64,000 nucleotides of DNA from Mastigias papua (GCA_964019165.1 OZ025277.1:8964034-9028033), one strand, 5' to 3'. Shown: positions 1 to 11,390, numbered from the stretch's first letter. Numbers and translations: made by a program. Notes: generated by a model from the letters alone, not told the origin.

Positions 1-2300
1 TCAAATACTTCACTTTCATGGACTATTCTATTTCACACAGCCTACACATATAGGCAGTTCTAGAGACCATGAGAGATCAAGTAGCAAAGCATATGTCTCC
101 AGGAATTCCCACTACCACATGTAATTGCCATTCATATGCAGACCATTCTTATGCAGTGCATTGTGACCAGTTTAGCTCATAGTTTTACTTTGGACTTGAG
201 GGGAACCTCAGAAGGATGAAAAACGGAAATCTACTATTTTAATTCACATTAGTATATTGTTTACATCTAAAGAGTGATTTTGGATAGAGTTGCTTATCAC
301 TCTTCATTATCCCATTCAGGTGTTTATCACATTTTGCTATCCATTATCAAGGAGGGCAACATCCTGTCAAGAAGCCTCCTAATTTATAGAGCAACAACAC
401 TTTAATCAAACAAAAAAGATCAGGGCAATGTAATGTTTTATGAAAGATATTTTGTTTGGCTTGAACATGATAAATAAGTATGTCATCATTTTCCTGCAAA
501 CTGAATCATGTGATTTGCAAAATTCTTCTCTGGGGGTAAACCCCCACACGCTCACTTTTAACTTTTCCCAAAAACAGTGTTGTTGGAAAATCATGCCAAA
601 CTAGACACTGCCAAATATACATTGTCCACACTATCCTTGACCCACTCTCAAAGCATTCTTGGGTTGCATACTAATATATGCCAGAATGCTTTGATTTAGT
701 TATTTATCAAAATACAGCCAGGAGTTCATCTTACATTCTGAGGACATGAGTGGTATCCTATTCAATCACCTATCTGCTCATTGGGAACTCAACTCAAAAG
801 GTATTTTGGATCTTCCCCTGAATCCTGATCTGGCTGTAAAAAGTGTGCAAAGACACACAAGTGGAGGTCTCTTCAAATAAGATATGTACAAGCATGCAAT
901 TTTTAACACACTTACTACTTGCTAAGGATCCTAAATAAATAAAATGATCTTTTAAACATTACAAACACAAGATCATTCTAATCATGAAAAACTTTAATTT
1001 TAGATTTCAGATTTCCTGGGTGTGCATAAATTTTGCCAACTTTGACAATAGTGAGGTATACAATAGACCAAAATACCTAGCTGCAAGGAGGTTAATGACT
1101 TAAAAGTACATATGTTGGGGGAGGGGGTATCTCTAAAACATACAAAAGCATACAAGAGAGGAGGGGGCTCCAAAATAAATCCTCAAATTAGCCCTTGGGG
1201 CTTATTTATTTTGATGCTTTTTGGTTGGGGGAATATTTGAGAGTGGGACATATAAACCTATTTGACACACATGGCACAAAAACCCCACTATCAAAGCCCC
1301 TATTCTCAACAATAGTAAAATAATATCTTAAATTAAGCACTGGTCTTTATCAAGGTCTTCATCATTATCTGGGGTGGGGGCTTATTAGAGGGGGTTACTA
1401 ACAAATTAAAATTCTAGCATGGGGGCTTATTTGAGGGAGGATGATTAGAGAATTGACAGTATTGTGTGTATGTACTTTCTGAATGGCCCCAAACAAGATC
1501 CCTCAAGCTTGGTTTGCTTTCAGGCAGAGGAATAGAATATGAATAATTGGAATTATTGGAATAGATACTAAACATTGAAAAATTGCAAAATAATATTCCA
1601 AAGCAAAAATAAAATAGGCAGCTGAATCATTGAATAACTAATTGGCTTTAGTCTTACAGAAATGTAGGTTAAAGAAATAATGCAATGTTACCACTAGTTG
1701 CCAATCAGCAACCAGTCTGCAGAGTTTGCCAAGTGCACACACACAGCCTTTTGTCTCCAATAATACTGAGTAATTGGAAATGGGCATAGCGGTTCAATTC
1801 CTGCCAGGTAGCCAAACATGTTGGAAGGAAAATGCTTCATGATCACACATTACGCATTTTGGGGAGCCATATGTTACTGCTCAAGAGATTTTGACACCTG
1901 TATGTTCTTCTATTCAAAGGACATGTTGTTTTTAAATTTTTCACACAAGGACACACTAGCGCACTGAACTAAAATGCTGCATGCTTAAAGTTGCTTTTTA
2001 TGATATAGTTGTTTACAGATTACGATAATGGCATTAACAGTAAGGGGTTATAAATATTGTAAGTATGTTTTTTCTTGAGTTTATCGATTATTTTATTTAA
2101 GTTTTATTTGCTTGCAGAGAACATTACGCATATTCTAGTTTGTTTGTTATATTGTAGCGAAACCACTTTCACACTTTATACTGTGTGTATTTGAAATTTA
2201 TTGATTTGGATCAACCCACTGTACTGACTTTATCTGTTGATACTTCTGGGGTTTGGCACCATCTCACAGGGTGCTCAAAGGTGCGATAAAATGTGGCTTG
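1..2300. other. Left-edge non-coding DNA, no gene found
   Basis: I see no convincing exon on either strand. Open frames are short and AT-rich. From about 1110 to 1440 several copies of a GGGGGCTTATTT-like motif occur, which looks like a decayed interspersed repeat; related C-rich or G-rich motifs recur near 29730-29815 and 36065. The remainder looks like unique or heavily decayed AT-rich sequence. Confidence 0.5.
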
Positions 2301-2307
2301 AACTTCA

Positions 2308-2874
2308 TGGGGGTCATTCACCTGTTATGAGAGCGTTCAGGTCAGTCACATTCATTAATGAACCAGAATTTCAATGATATAATGAAGTCAATGTTGATGG
2401 TTCCCAAATGCCTGATAAGCCAGTAAATATAAGCCGTACCCCTGATATGGACAAATTAGAGCCATTGTGGACTGAAGATAGATAATATGTCTTATTCTCT
2501 CTTGTAGAGCCAAAGTGTAGAATGCATTCAATTGAAACGCTATATGATCCCATCACTAAGAATCTTGGAAATCAAGCTCATCAGTTCCTTATAGAGAAAC
2601 TAAAATGCTAGACAGGATAAATTTTTACATAACAGTTGAGAAACTATAAGGACTCACAATCTGAGCTGGTGGATCTAAGTAAAGATTCACAATCTGAGCT
2701 GGTGGATCTAAGTAAGGATTCACAATCTGAACTGGTGGATCTAATGCCTGGAGAAATGTATTCATATATAGAGGTTTGTGTTATGGTATATATAGTCCCA
2801 TGAAGTTCATATATAGAGGTTCTCCAAAACGGCAAAACTGGCATTACATAAGAGTTAGCAGGTGAATGACCCCA
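2308..2874. mobile_element. Inverted-repeat (MITE-like) element with relic ORF
   Basis: The left end GGGGTCATTCACCTG (2309-2323) is matched in reverse complement by CAGGTGAATGACCCC at 2859-2873, giving terminal inverted repeats of roughly 15-25 bp around about 570 bp. The interior has a plus-strand relic reading frame broken by stops, including a 33 bp triplication described separately. No transposase motif is visible, so the class is unknown. Confidence 0.55.
2649..2745 (+). repeat. 33 bp tandem repeat, three copies, in frame
   Basis: Three adjacent copies of a 33 bp unit (AAGGATTCACAATCTGAGCT...) differ at only a few positions. The period is 11 codons, and one plus-strand frame stays open through all three, giving the repeated peptide KDSQSELVDLS. 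The frame is closed by stops outside the repeat, so this reads as part of a dead coding sequence rather than a live gene. Confidence 0.6.
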
Positions 2875-2900
2875 TAGTAAATATTTCCATCAAGCTACGC

Positions 2901-3631
2901 AGCTGTCATTTATAATGGTGGGTACAGGGGTGGAAGAATTTTTGAGATGAATGAAAAAGTTTTCTTACCCCATTCACTATATCTAATAATATTTGAAACC
3001 CCATTTTTGAAAGATTTCATAGCCCATGATATTGCTAATCATGTCATACATCCACATTCTTTTTACTTACAAGTATATTATATATATAAATATATTATGT
3101 TGAGTTCTCCATATGATTTGTTGCAATGGTGAGAGGTTGTCTCAAAAAGTTGGGAAAAGGAAATTTTGAAATTGTAATGATGAAAGAACATTTATCAGAA
3201 GAAAATTTGCAAAAATTGCAATATTCCATATTAGACGATTAACAAATTTGAAAGAAAATGGTGTTTTTGCTGCTGAAGCTGTGGGCATTATTGAATCACT
3301 GATCGATTTTGGATTTGGATCAAGAGCTGGAAATACCTAAGATGCCAAATGGATGTAAAAAAAGTAAGCTGCAAAAGTAAGGGAAGTGAAGAAACAAAGA
3401 GCATTTATTAAGTCTGTTCAAATATCGTCTCTTATGCACACATAAGAAAAGGATAACATTATACAATTAACATATACATTATGTTTATGGTATGAATGTA
3501 TTTAAAAAATGTGATATCCCAACATTTGGCTTAGCAAATAATATTTGATAACCCAATAAAACAAAGCAAAAAAATTTCATACCCCTCCAAAAACTTTTCC
3601 ACCCCTGTACCCAGAATTAAAACTGACAGCT
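2901..3631. mobile_element. MITE-like element, ~38 bp terminal inverted repeats
   Basis: AGCTGTCA at 2901 is followed after a short gap by GGGTACAGGGGTGGAA; the reverse complement of the same arrangement closes the element at 3631. The interior (about 3130-3420) contains a plus-strand relic frame with stops (for example ...EHLSEENLQKLQ...), consistent with a decayed transposon. I cannot assign a superfamily. Confidence 0.6.
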
Positions 3632-3659
3632 CCCCTATTATCATGATAGTAAACAGACA

Positions 3660-4134
3660 AAAGTTGCTCTAATGTGCGCGCCGTTCGATACATGATTTTC
3701 ATTTTTCATGCTTCCTTGACACTTAAAGTGCACACCTAAGACCAATTGCACTTTGGCACGCCTGACTTTTTACTCATGCAAACTCGAGATCTCTGCAGTC
3801 AGGATCGGCAACAGCTCGTATACTAGTCAATGAACACGCAACAAAGTGATACTTAATCGCTACCGAATGGATAAGAGAAGTTACTCCTTAACGTACCGTA
3901 CTACAGTGCTTCCAAATAAACTGCCACAATATGTGAGGTTCACATCTACAGTACTCTGATGTTTTGAAGTTCGAACTTTGTTACCGATGCTTCAATTAAG
4001 TTTCCAATTTGAGGCTAATGACGGCAGCGAGGTTAGTACCAGGCCTAATTAGTTAAGTTCTGTTATACGTGTTTTAAAACGTGGGCAGGAGTGCGTTGTC
4101 AGAAGGTAATCGTTGTAATCAGAAAAGTTCCAGA
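3660..4134 (+). promoter_or_regulatory. Presumed promoter and 5' UTR of the DAP gene
   Basis: This stretch directly precedes the start codon of the plus-strand DAP homologue and looks richer in CpG than its surroundings (for example GTGCGCGCCGTTCGAT near 3676). No TATA box can be assigned with confidence and the transcription start is unknown. A block near 3725-3790 (AAAGTGCACACC...) resembles one at 54510-54575, so part of this region may be an interspersed repeat. Confidence 0.35.
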
Positions 4135-4183
4135 ATGTCATCTAATGAAAAGAAGGAGACTATGGCAGGTCACCCTCCAGCTG
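4135..4183 (+). CDS. DAP: DAP exon 1
   Basis: Encodes residues 1-16 (MSSNEKKETMAGHPPA) plus the first base of codon 17. The donor is G|GTGAGA. The start is the first ATG of the family-like N-terminus. Confidence 0.88.
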
Positions 4184-7100
4184 GTGAGAGGTTTTCGCTT
4201 TTGATTTACTTTTGGACAGCGTCTTTGCTGTCAATGAAAGCTTTGTCTTGAAAGTTAGTAGTACAGACGGCGCTACCGCAGAATCGTACCTCTCCTAGAA
4301 ATAGATGGCCTACCCTAACAGACTATACACAGTTCGATATCTCTCATTGAAAAGGTTAGGATGATACCATGATTTACCCCATAGCTCAACTTTTCGAGGA
4401 GTTATCGAGGGGTAGGGGTTAGGGTTAGCTTTAGTGTTAAAGTAGTACCAATCATCATCATTTCATCGGTTTCTACTACTATCCATATGATATCAATGAA
4501 ATAGACCAAACCCCAATACTTTGAGATAATTTAGATTCTATGGTTTGTTAGGGTAGGCCTTCTATTTCTAGGAGAGGTATGATTCTGCAATAGCGCCAGT
4601 CCGAAGTCCCAGAAGACATACAATGTATTCCTATGTTGTCAACATGCCATACATTGTTTTCCAAGGGGTCGTACTGCTCTCACTTGACCAGCTTTATTTT
4701 ACATCTATCTACATCTACGTACGGTGACATAAGAGAACCGACCCACCAAATGTTGATAAATTATATGTCCATTAACAGGTCTCACCCTCCCAAGTAAGAA
4801 TCTACAATAATATTTGCAGAATACTGCAGCATTTAGAAGTTATGACCTTTTTCAAAATAGGACCTAGCACACATTTCCGCAAATTTTTCACACTTTATAT
4901 GTCATATGAAGGCAAGTATTATGCACGTCAATAATATGCAATACAGTCTCCTGCTCTTAGGGTGGGGCCAAGGTGCATTCCATGCACTTAGGCATGAAGA
5001 TCTCCAGCAGGGTCATTCCATATAAAATTATCAGGCCAAAAGACATTTTGAAACCCTCCTTCTAAGACTTGGGGCTGAAATTGGAAATTTCACTTCAAAA
5101 TTTATTATAGTTTAGAGGTTATGTGCATTTAAAGTTTAGTAGAATTTGCATTAAATTGTTGATGGCGGCTATTATGAATCTGACAATTGTTTGGGATGAC
5201 TTAAGTGTATTGTTAACTTCACAATATTTTGCCAATTACCCTCAGAATTTGCATGCTCCCTTATTCATATATGGAGAATTTGAATATGAATTCAGATTTT
5301 GTTGATGGACAATGCAGCTTTCAAATAAACTTCAGTACAAAGATTGCAACCAAAAAAGAGACCTTTCTTCATCTTGATTTTATAACGACATATCCAGTGG
5401 TACTATTGCGATTTAAAATTAATCTACGACATATCCAAGAAGTAAACATTTCGACTCACACGAGAGTCATCATCAGTAATAAAAGGATGAATAAGGAAAA
5501 TATATCTATATATGAAGTGGGTACAAAGGGGAGGTTCAATTGGACAGAAGTGTGTAACAGTAAACGTGAATCAAGTCACGTACGATAATTCAGATTTTGC
5601 CTTCTTTCTGTCACTTCCACACAAGTTTTCCTTTTCTCCCTAGTCCCATGATTTGGAATTTCCGGAAGGACTTTCACTCATTATTTTGAAAATTGGAAAA
5701 GGCAACGAGTGACAAGTTATATTTAGCTCAAATTTGAACCATAGAGTAATAAGACATAGATCTAACCTTGATTAAAATTTGATGAGGGTCTTTTTCCATA
5801 TTTTGGACATATTCACTTGCAAAGTTTAGCAGAAAATATGGCTGTAGCATGACATCAAAGATTACCACTGTAGTAGCTTTCCATTATGTATATATGAAGC
5901 ATAACCACAGGTGTTGCTTTATGACCTAGGTGGCACTCAGAACTTTAGAACGTCAGGCACTTTAGACTATATTCTAACATTAAATTCTCTTCAGGGCCTT
6001 AAACTTTTGAGTATGTTTCTAGACAATGTCCAAAAATAGTTGTGCAATTTGGTTTTTATAGACTGTCTTTATCTTGTTAAAGAGGTTGTTGCTTCCCGAG
6101 ATGTATTTCATATTTATATAACTTGATGAGGGTCTATGATTGTAGCTAAATAGTTCAAAATCACAACTTATATGGTTTCCCTGATGTTTGTTCTATTGGC
6201 TTTCTATCCATTCACATTCTACATAGGTGTATCAACCTCTTGTCAACAATTTCATTTTATAAAGTGGGAATTTCCAGTTTCCACTTTTCTGTCACTGTTC
6301 AAATATAAATAGTGACTTCTTTGTTATATATTGACTGCATTAAATGAGGGCTTCGTGGTACTTTCCAGCAGTTGTGTAACTGTATGCATGGAAAGTTGTT
6401 GTTAAATTGTGTTCTGTTGGTAAAGCATGTTGTGAAACTTGTAGCAGTCTCTCCAATGGAAATGATAGAGATTTCCAATACATCCAGGAACTTGATACTG
6501 TTGTAAAAGAGGAGTTAGTTTTAAGATTAGGTACTGAGCTAGAAGGTAATCCAACAATTTGTCAAAGACACAAAGAGAAGTTCATTCTCAATTACTGTAG
6601 CAATAATAAGAAATGTTGTGATCCATAGAAGAAGCACAAAAAGGCTGTAAGAACTTCACTAATGGCACTTACACTGGGACTTGCAAAGAGAACAAATGGC
6701 TTAAACAAACATCTTATTCCTGGTCAAAAGATATGTCCAGGCTGTCATGTTACTGAAACTACCACCAGTTTGTTCCAATGAGAAATAGTATAACTGATGC
6801 AAAACGTGTGTCTTCTGATGAAGAGTTTGCCATTAAATTTGACATTCTTTCTGGGAAAATCATAACAGCAAATGCAGCAGTAAGCATCAAAGAGTCAGAT
6901 TTTGTTGTTTGCATACTGAATTGGATGAAATACTGAATTGGATTTGTCATAGATGTGGATAGAGAGCAAAAGGATATTTGTGTTAATTTCATGCATCCTG
7001 ATTATCCCTGCAGATCTTTTCTGTGGCCAAAGAGAGGAGATATTTGCTATATTCCAGAGACAGACCTGGTTTGCAAAATAGGGGCACCAGTAACCGTCAC

Positions 7101-10100
7101 TGGTAGACAATACCATCTAAATGAACTGGAACTGGAAAAGATCAGGGAGAACATTTCAAAATATGAAGCCCTGAAGAGAATTTAATGTTAGAATATATTC
7201 TAAAGTGCCTGACGTTCTAAAGTTCTGAGTGCCACCTAGGTCATAAAGCAACACCTGTGGTTATGCTTCATATATACATAATGGAAAGCTACTACAGTGG
7301 TAATCTTTGATGTCATACTACAGCCATATTTTCTGCTAAACTTTGCGAGTGAATATGTCCAAAATATGGAAAAAGACCCTCATCAAATTTTAATCAAGGT
7401 TAGATCTATGTCTTATTACTCTATGGTTCAAATTTGAGCTAAATATAACTTGTCACTCGTTGCCTTTTCCAATTTTCAAAATAATGAGTGAAAGTCCTTC
7501 TGGAAATTCCAAATCATGGGACTAGGGAGAAAAGGAAAATTTGTGTGGAAGTGACAGAAAGAAGGCAAAATCTGAATTCAAATTCTCCATATATGAATTA
7601 GGGAGCATGCAAATTTTGAGGGTAATTGGCAAAATATTGTGAAGTTAACAATAAACTTAAGTCATCCCAAAAAATTGTCAGAATTCATAATGGCCGCCAT
7701 TAACAATTTAATGCAAATTCTGCTAAACTTTAAATGCACATAACTTCTAAACTATAATAAATTTTGAAGTGAAATTTCCAATTTCAGCCCTCCATATGGT
7801 CTAGTATCTGCAGTAAAAAAATTGGCCAATTTTGAGATGGAGGGTTTCATGACCAGCATGGAGTTAGCTTCCCTGAAAAGTCAGATAGTAGCCGAAAGGG
7901 GAACTGAAATATATAGCCAGATGTGTATACACATGATATGATGAATGATGTGTCCAGTTAGCCATATGATTGACCACTTGGCATCTATTCATCATTATTT
8001 TCTTGAAGACAGTATATTAAAATTGTCATTGATTTGATTAGAGTCTACAGAATCCCTGTGATACTTGCATTTGTTATTTGACAGCATTGCATGCAGCCAC
8101 AGTGCAATATAGCTTCAAGTGCTGTGGTTTCAATGACACTTCTTGCATTAATTTTCAGCGATATGGACATTTGGTAGTTTTGAAAAATGAATGAAGTAAA
8201 TTAGCACAATCACCTTCCTCGCCAGCAAATATCTTTGACTTGTCCTCTCTTATCCACGAAAAGAATATGTGGGTCTGTTGGCAGGTCTAGGCAACTGTAC
8301 TCCATGTTTTTTTTGTATGTTTGTAGGCTTGTCACCATCTTTGGAATTGCTGGTCTACCAGCATTGTTTCTGAGACTGCACTCCTTGAAACCCTTGTAAC
8401 CATTGCATTGCCATTTTGACAGTATTCATTGACCATGCCGCAAAATGATTTGCCAGCCCTTGTTATGGCATTTATATGAGAAATTTCTGGAAATGGTGAA
8501 TATTTCTGTGTCAGGCCTTTTCTCATAAACAGACATAGTTTCCAAGAGTGATTAGACCAGGCAAGGAGATCTTGCCAAGAGGGCTAGCCCTCGTCAATAC
8601 AAATTACACAGTAAAGCTCAACTTTGTCCTTGAGCATTTACATGTCAGTGGAGTACTGACAAAAAGTGTCTCATATATCCATAAAAATGGCATTTGCACC
8701 TTGCTTCCACATTGTATGAAACAACTCTATTGTCTTGCTTCCACACCCAAATATATAGATGATTTGGTTGGAAGAGTCATGAACTTTTTCAGTGACTGTA
8801 GTTCAGGTTGCAGAAGGCAGTGTCTGATGACAGCAAAAATTCCACTTGCTTTCATAGTTGAGTGCTTTCTTTATTCAATTTTAGTGAAGGTTGGAGGTAT
8901 GAGGGTAGGACAGCACCATGTTCATCATGCAGAGTTAAAGCCATCTGAAAGAGCTAAAGAAGAGGAAGAATTCCAAACAGAAAAGTAAGATATTTGTCCT
9001 ACATAGCAAATTTATGGTAAGCTGTTAATTTGTCTGCTCTACAATATGTAGCATTCAGCTGAAGAAATGGTAGTTCTGCATAACTTTTCCATTTTTACAT
9101 ATGTTTTTTTCCAACCACAGCATTATGGATGAATTATTGGTGGAAAAATGAGTTTTTGAGAAAGACTTTTATATGCATGTTTGTGAATCTCTTTTTGATA
9201 GCTCATAGAATAAATTCATAAGTATCCTCACATGCTCCTTCTAAAGGCCTCTTGAAAATTTACTTCAGATATTGGTCTCAGCTTCAGACTTCAGATATTG
9301 GTCTTCAGATAAGGCCATTGAGCATACTTTGGGTATGGGGAGGTGAGGGTGGGTAGGAAGCATATACATGGATATATCACTACTTTATGTTATTTATTAC
9401 TATTCAGTAAAACAATTGCTTGGGAATGGTTGGGGGTTACAGTCTTCCAGCTTCCACCCCTGTTTCCACAGTGCCTGCTTAGCTTCAGTGGGCAATTACC
9501 ATGTACCTTTGAACTTGCCCTCATGCTAGAACTGCAGAATAAGGATTATAGGTAGAATGACAACTTGCTTTTGCACTGTAAATTTTTGGTAACTCAGAAT
9601 TTTTGGCTCAAATGCATGAAGAATAAAAATTTGCTTAATCTCATTTTCAAGCAAAAGTGTTCAGCTGTAATGAAGGTTTTCCTTATGTGATCTTCATCTT
9701 TTACATACTCTTCATACAAATGCATGTGGACTGAAAATGTATTAGCAGCCAAAAAGCATGCTACCCTTGTGCCTTATCCTTATTCAGCACTAGAACTTCA
9801 AGTTTTTAATGAGCCCCCCCCCCCCCCCAGAATAACCCCAATCACAGGTGATGAAGATATGGATGATTGATGTTTATATTTAGAGTGTTCTTTTTATGTT
9901 ATGGAGAAACGGCAGTTTCTTAACCCTCCTTCAATTTTACCCTCTCCTGATATAATCCTCCATCGCATATTTCAAAGGTAGTATGCTTAGAAGAGGCTAA
10001 GTCACAGATTTATTGTAGAAAAGCTTGAAACTATGCAGAAACAAAATATTGAGTGTAATGTTGCCTTTGAACAACAAAAGTCATTTTTACTTGTTATTGA

Positions 10101-10510
10101 TTTTTCAATATTCATGTTCCTTATAGTATACAAAGTCATAGACATATTTTATTGACTGTTCAGTTATATATAGTTCTAGTTTTAATGAGATTGAAACCCT
10201 AAGTTACTATCCTCATCAAAATGGTACAATGAGGGAATACATATGTATGGGGTATGGTATATACCATTCAACTCAGCCGTATTGGACACTACCCATGAAA
10301 CAACCACATTCTCAGATAACAATAAAAATGAATTGTTGTTGTAGGCCATCAGGAGGTGAGATAGTTGTTAGTGGAGCTGTTGCCAAGGGAAATAAAGACT
10401 TCTCGTCAGCTGCAGTTAATGTTGCTCATCAAAAGCCTATACCAACACATGAGAAAAATGTGAGAGGTCATACCTCACACATTTCCCAACCACGAAAGTT
10501 CAATAATTAG
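4135..10510 (+). CDS. DAP: Death-associated protein 1 (DAP) homologue, 3 exons
   Basis: Spliced coding sequence 4135-4183, 8885-8984 and 10345-10510, giving 104 residues (human DAP has 102). The N-terminus MSSNEKKETMAGHPPA matches the MSS...KAGHPPA start typical of the family. Next comes a KVGGMRV block, then an acidic linker, then SGAVAKGNKDF...VAHQKP and a C-terminus with ISQPRK. Splice phases agree (1 then 2), with GT donors and AG acceptors. Family knowledge: DAP is a small, disordered, proline-containing cytosolic protein linked to interferon-gamma-induced death and, as an mTOR substrate, to negative control of autophagy. Intron 1 (4.7 kb) is swollen by a long-TIR transposon; intron 2 is 1.36 kb. 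No AATAAA is seen close to the stop, so the 3' end is undetermined. Homology is from recognised motifs, not a search. Confidence 0.9.
4269..4597. mobile_element. MITE with ~55 bp terminal inverted repeats
   Basis: GGCGCTACCGCAGAATCGTA at the left is matched in reverse complement at the right (GGCGCTATTGCAGAATCATA). Similarity continues through CCTCTCCTAGAAATAGA and GGCCTACCCTAACA, about 55 bp per arm with a few mismatches. Total length is 329 bp. The centre has no coding capacity. It lies in intron 1 of the DAP homologue, about 85 bp after the donor site. Confidence 0.8.
5303..5587 (-). mobile_element. ~285 bp retroposon insertion, candidate retrozyme-like element
   Basis: Comparison of the two arms of the surrounding long-TIR transposon shows this segment is extra in the left arm. 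AATTCAGATTTTG occurs at about 5290-5302 and again at 5588-5600, a 13 bp target site duplication as expected of target-primed retroposition. On the minus strand (5476 down to 5447) it contains CTGATGA, a GACTC/GAGTC stem and then GAAA, which resembles a hammerhead ribozyme core, with one extra U after CTGATGA. Family knowledge: hammerheads occur in Penelope-like elements and in small non-autonomous metazoan retrozymes. Ribozyme activity is inference. Confidence 0.55.
5447..5476 (-). ncRNA. Hammerhead-ribozyme-like motif (possible)
   Basis: Read on the minus strand: CUGAUGA, an unpaired U, stem GACUC, loop UCGUGU, stem GAGUC, then GAAA and UGUUUAC. The conserved core nucleotides are present. 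The extra U at the base of stem II and a poorly paired stem I argue against full activity. A similar but more decayed arrangement lies at 21806-21840. Confidence 0.35.
6407..7185 (+). pseudogene. Relic transposon protein (zinc-binding N part, FMHP/GRQY C part)
   Basis: The core of the long-TIR element reads as one broken plus-strand gene. The first piece (6407-6628) has repeated cysteines and a histidine (CCETC, CQRHKEKF, CSNNKKCCDP). A middle piece continues in shifted frames past stops near 6628, with CPGCH at about 6740. The last piece (6955-7185) has VNFMHPDYPCRSFLWP, ICYIPETD and VTGRQYHLNE before a stop. Blocks like FMHP...WP...GRQY are ones I associate with repeated, transposon-linked ORFs in cnidarian and arthropod genomes. 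No transposase catalytic triad can be read. Frameshifts and stops make it dead. Confidence 0.55.
7860..8884. other. DAP intron 1, 3' part
   Basis: No exon recognised. A plus-strand frame is open from 8548 to the acceptor and runs on into DAP exon 2, but its first 112 codons match nothing I know. They precede a good acceptor (TTCAATTTTAG at 8874-8884), so I treat them as intron. Confidence 0.5.
8885..8984 (+). CDS. DAP: DAP exon 2
   Basis: Encodes residues 17-49, starting V-KVGGMRV, the block aligned with KAGGMRIVQKH in vertebrate DAP, followed by a charged AKEEEEFQTE linker. The acceptor is TTTTAG and the donor AAAA|GTAAGA. The exon enters in phase 1 and leaves in phase 2. Confidence 0.88.
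8985..10344 (+). other. DAP intron 2
   Basis: GT..AG intron of 1360 bp. It holds a run of about 18 C near 9812-9829 and otherwise no recognisable feature. Confidence 0.7.
10345..10510 (+). CDS. DAP: DAP exon 3 (C-terminus and stop)
   Basis: Encodes PSGGEIVVSGAVAKGNKDF, then VAHQKP, and ends ISQPRKFNN before TAG. Vertebrate DAP ends in QHIQQPRK after the same VAHQKP block; the extra FNN is lineage-specific. The acceptor is TTGTTGTAG. Confidence 0.9.
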
Positions 10511-11036
10511 CACATAGTTCATATTAGATCAAGAAGAAGTCAGTCTTCTATCAGCTTACGTTGGTTTTGTTGAACAGCAATAATTTATGTTTTTATTGCT
10601 TGTAATACATTAATTTCAAATATTTTTAGTATTGGCTGCTGACTTAATTAGCTGGGAATTGTACAGATGATTGAAGATATATTAGACATTATTACACACA
10701 AAAGACCTTTAAATTGAGACAACATTTATCATTTAAACTACAATACAACCTTGTTGATGCTCTGAACAAACACATGGAAATTCCTCATCGTGTTAGTTTT
10801 ATTTATAAAGAATTGCATGTAAGTTGTATTTTAAAGGTATTTCTTTGATCACCTGTGAATTAGTTGTTTTCTCTTATGAAAAGGCTATCTGTCTTTTTTG
10901 TACATATGGGAATGATAACATTCCTGCTGCAAGGTACCCCTTATCCTCAGCTAATTGGAAATCTCTCAGCTCATCTAGCATAATTTATCATTAGTAATGC
11001 ATGACATATACGAAAATGCCCCTAAAGAGCTTACAG

Positions 11037-11225
11037 AAATGTTTGAAAAGCTGCACATGCACAGAGGACGCAATCAACACAGTCTTGTAATGCAAAGACC
11101 AAGAACAGAACATAGGAGAATTAGCCGGAGGTATTGAGGGCCACTAACATGGAACCTTTTATCACCAGAAGCAAAATCATGTCATAACAGGGCGACATTT
11201 ACAAGAAAAATAAAAGACTAAACTG
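11037..11225 (+). pseudogene. LINE reverse-transcriptase C-terminal fragment
   Basis: The plus strand reads RGRNQHSLVMQRPRTEH, then RRY-stop-GPLTWNLLSPEAK and TFTRKIK. This fits the C-terminal end of many animal non-LTR retrotransposon proteins (TR..R..S..Y.GP..WN.LP....). An internal stop and the short length mark it as a fragment. Confidence 0.55.
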
Positions 11226-11342
11226 GATAATATTAGCTATGATAAGGAAACATCAATAGAAAGAAATAAAGACAAAAATTTTATTATTAGTATGAGGAAA
11301 CGTTTTCATTATTAGTTTGTTTTAGTATTTCTGCAGGTCCGT

Positions 11343-11390
11343 GTGTGTGCGTGTGTGTGTGCATGTGTGTGTGTGCGTGTGCATGTGTGT
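11343..11390. repeat. Interrupted GT microsatellite
   Basis: GTGTGTGTGCGTGTG-like run with CG and CA interruptions, about 48 bp. Confidence 0.85.

Larger units (their letters stand above)
5050..7850. mobile_element. Long-terminal-inverted-repeat DNA transposon, decayed
   Basis: The left arm (about 5065-5286 plus 5588-6000) is reproduced in reverse complement at about 7195-7795 with high identity over roughly 600 bp. The outermost shared motif is GAAACCCTCC near 5050 and its complement near 7850; the left arm lacks about 40 bp just inside. The single-copy core (about 6005-7190) carries a relic plus-strand gene. The element lies in intron 1 of the DAP homologue. The left arm was later interrupted by a ~285 bp insertion. 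Superfamily not identified. Confidence 0.8.

Noticed and set aside
8548..8884. Open frame continuous with DAP exon 2 as a separate 146-residue gene
   Set aside because: The first 112 codons have no recognised homology and precede a good splice acceptor; only the last 100 bp match the DAP family.
10229..10344. Upstream in-frame extension of DAP exon 3
   Set aside because: Separated from the conserved part by a TTGTTGTAG acceptor, and phase with exon 2 fits only the spliced model.
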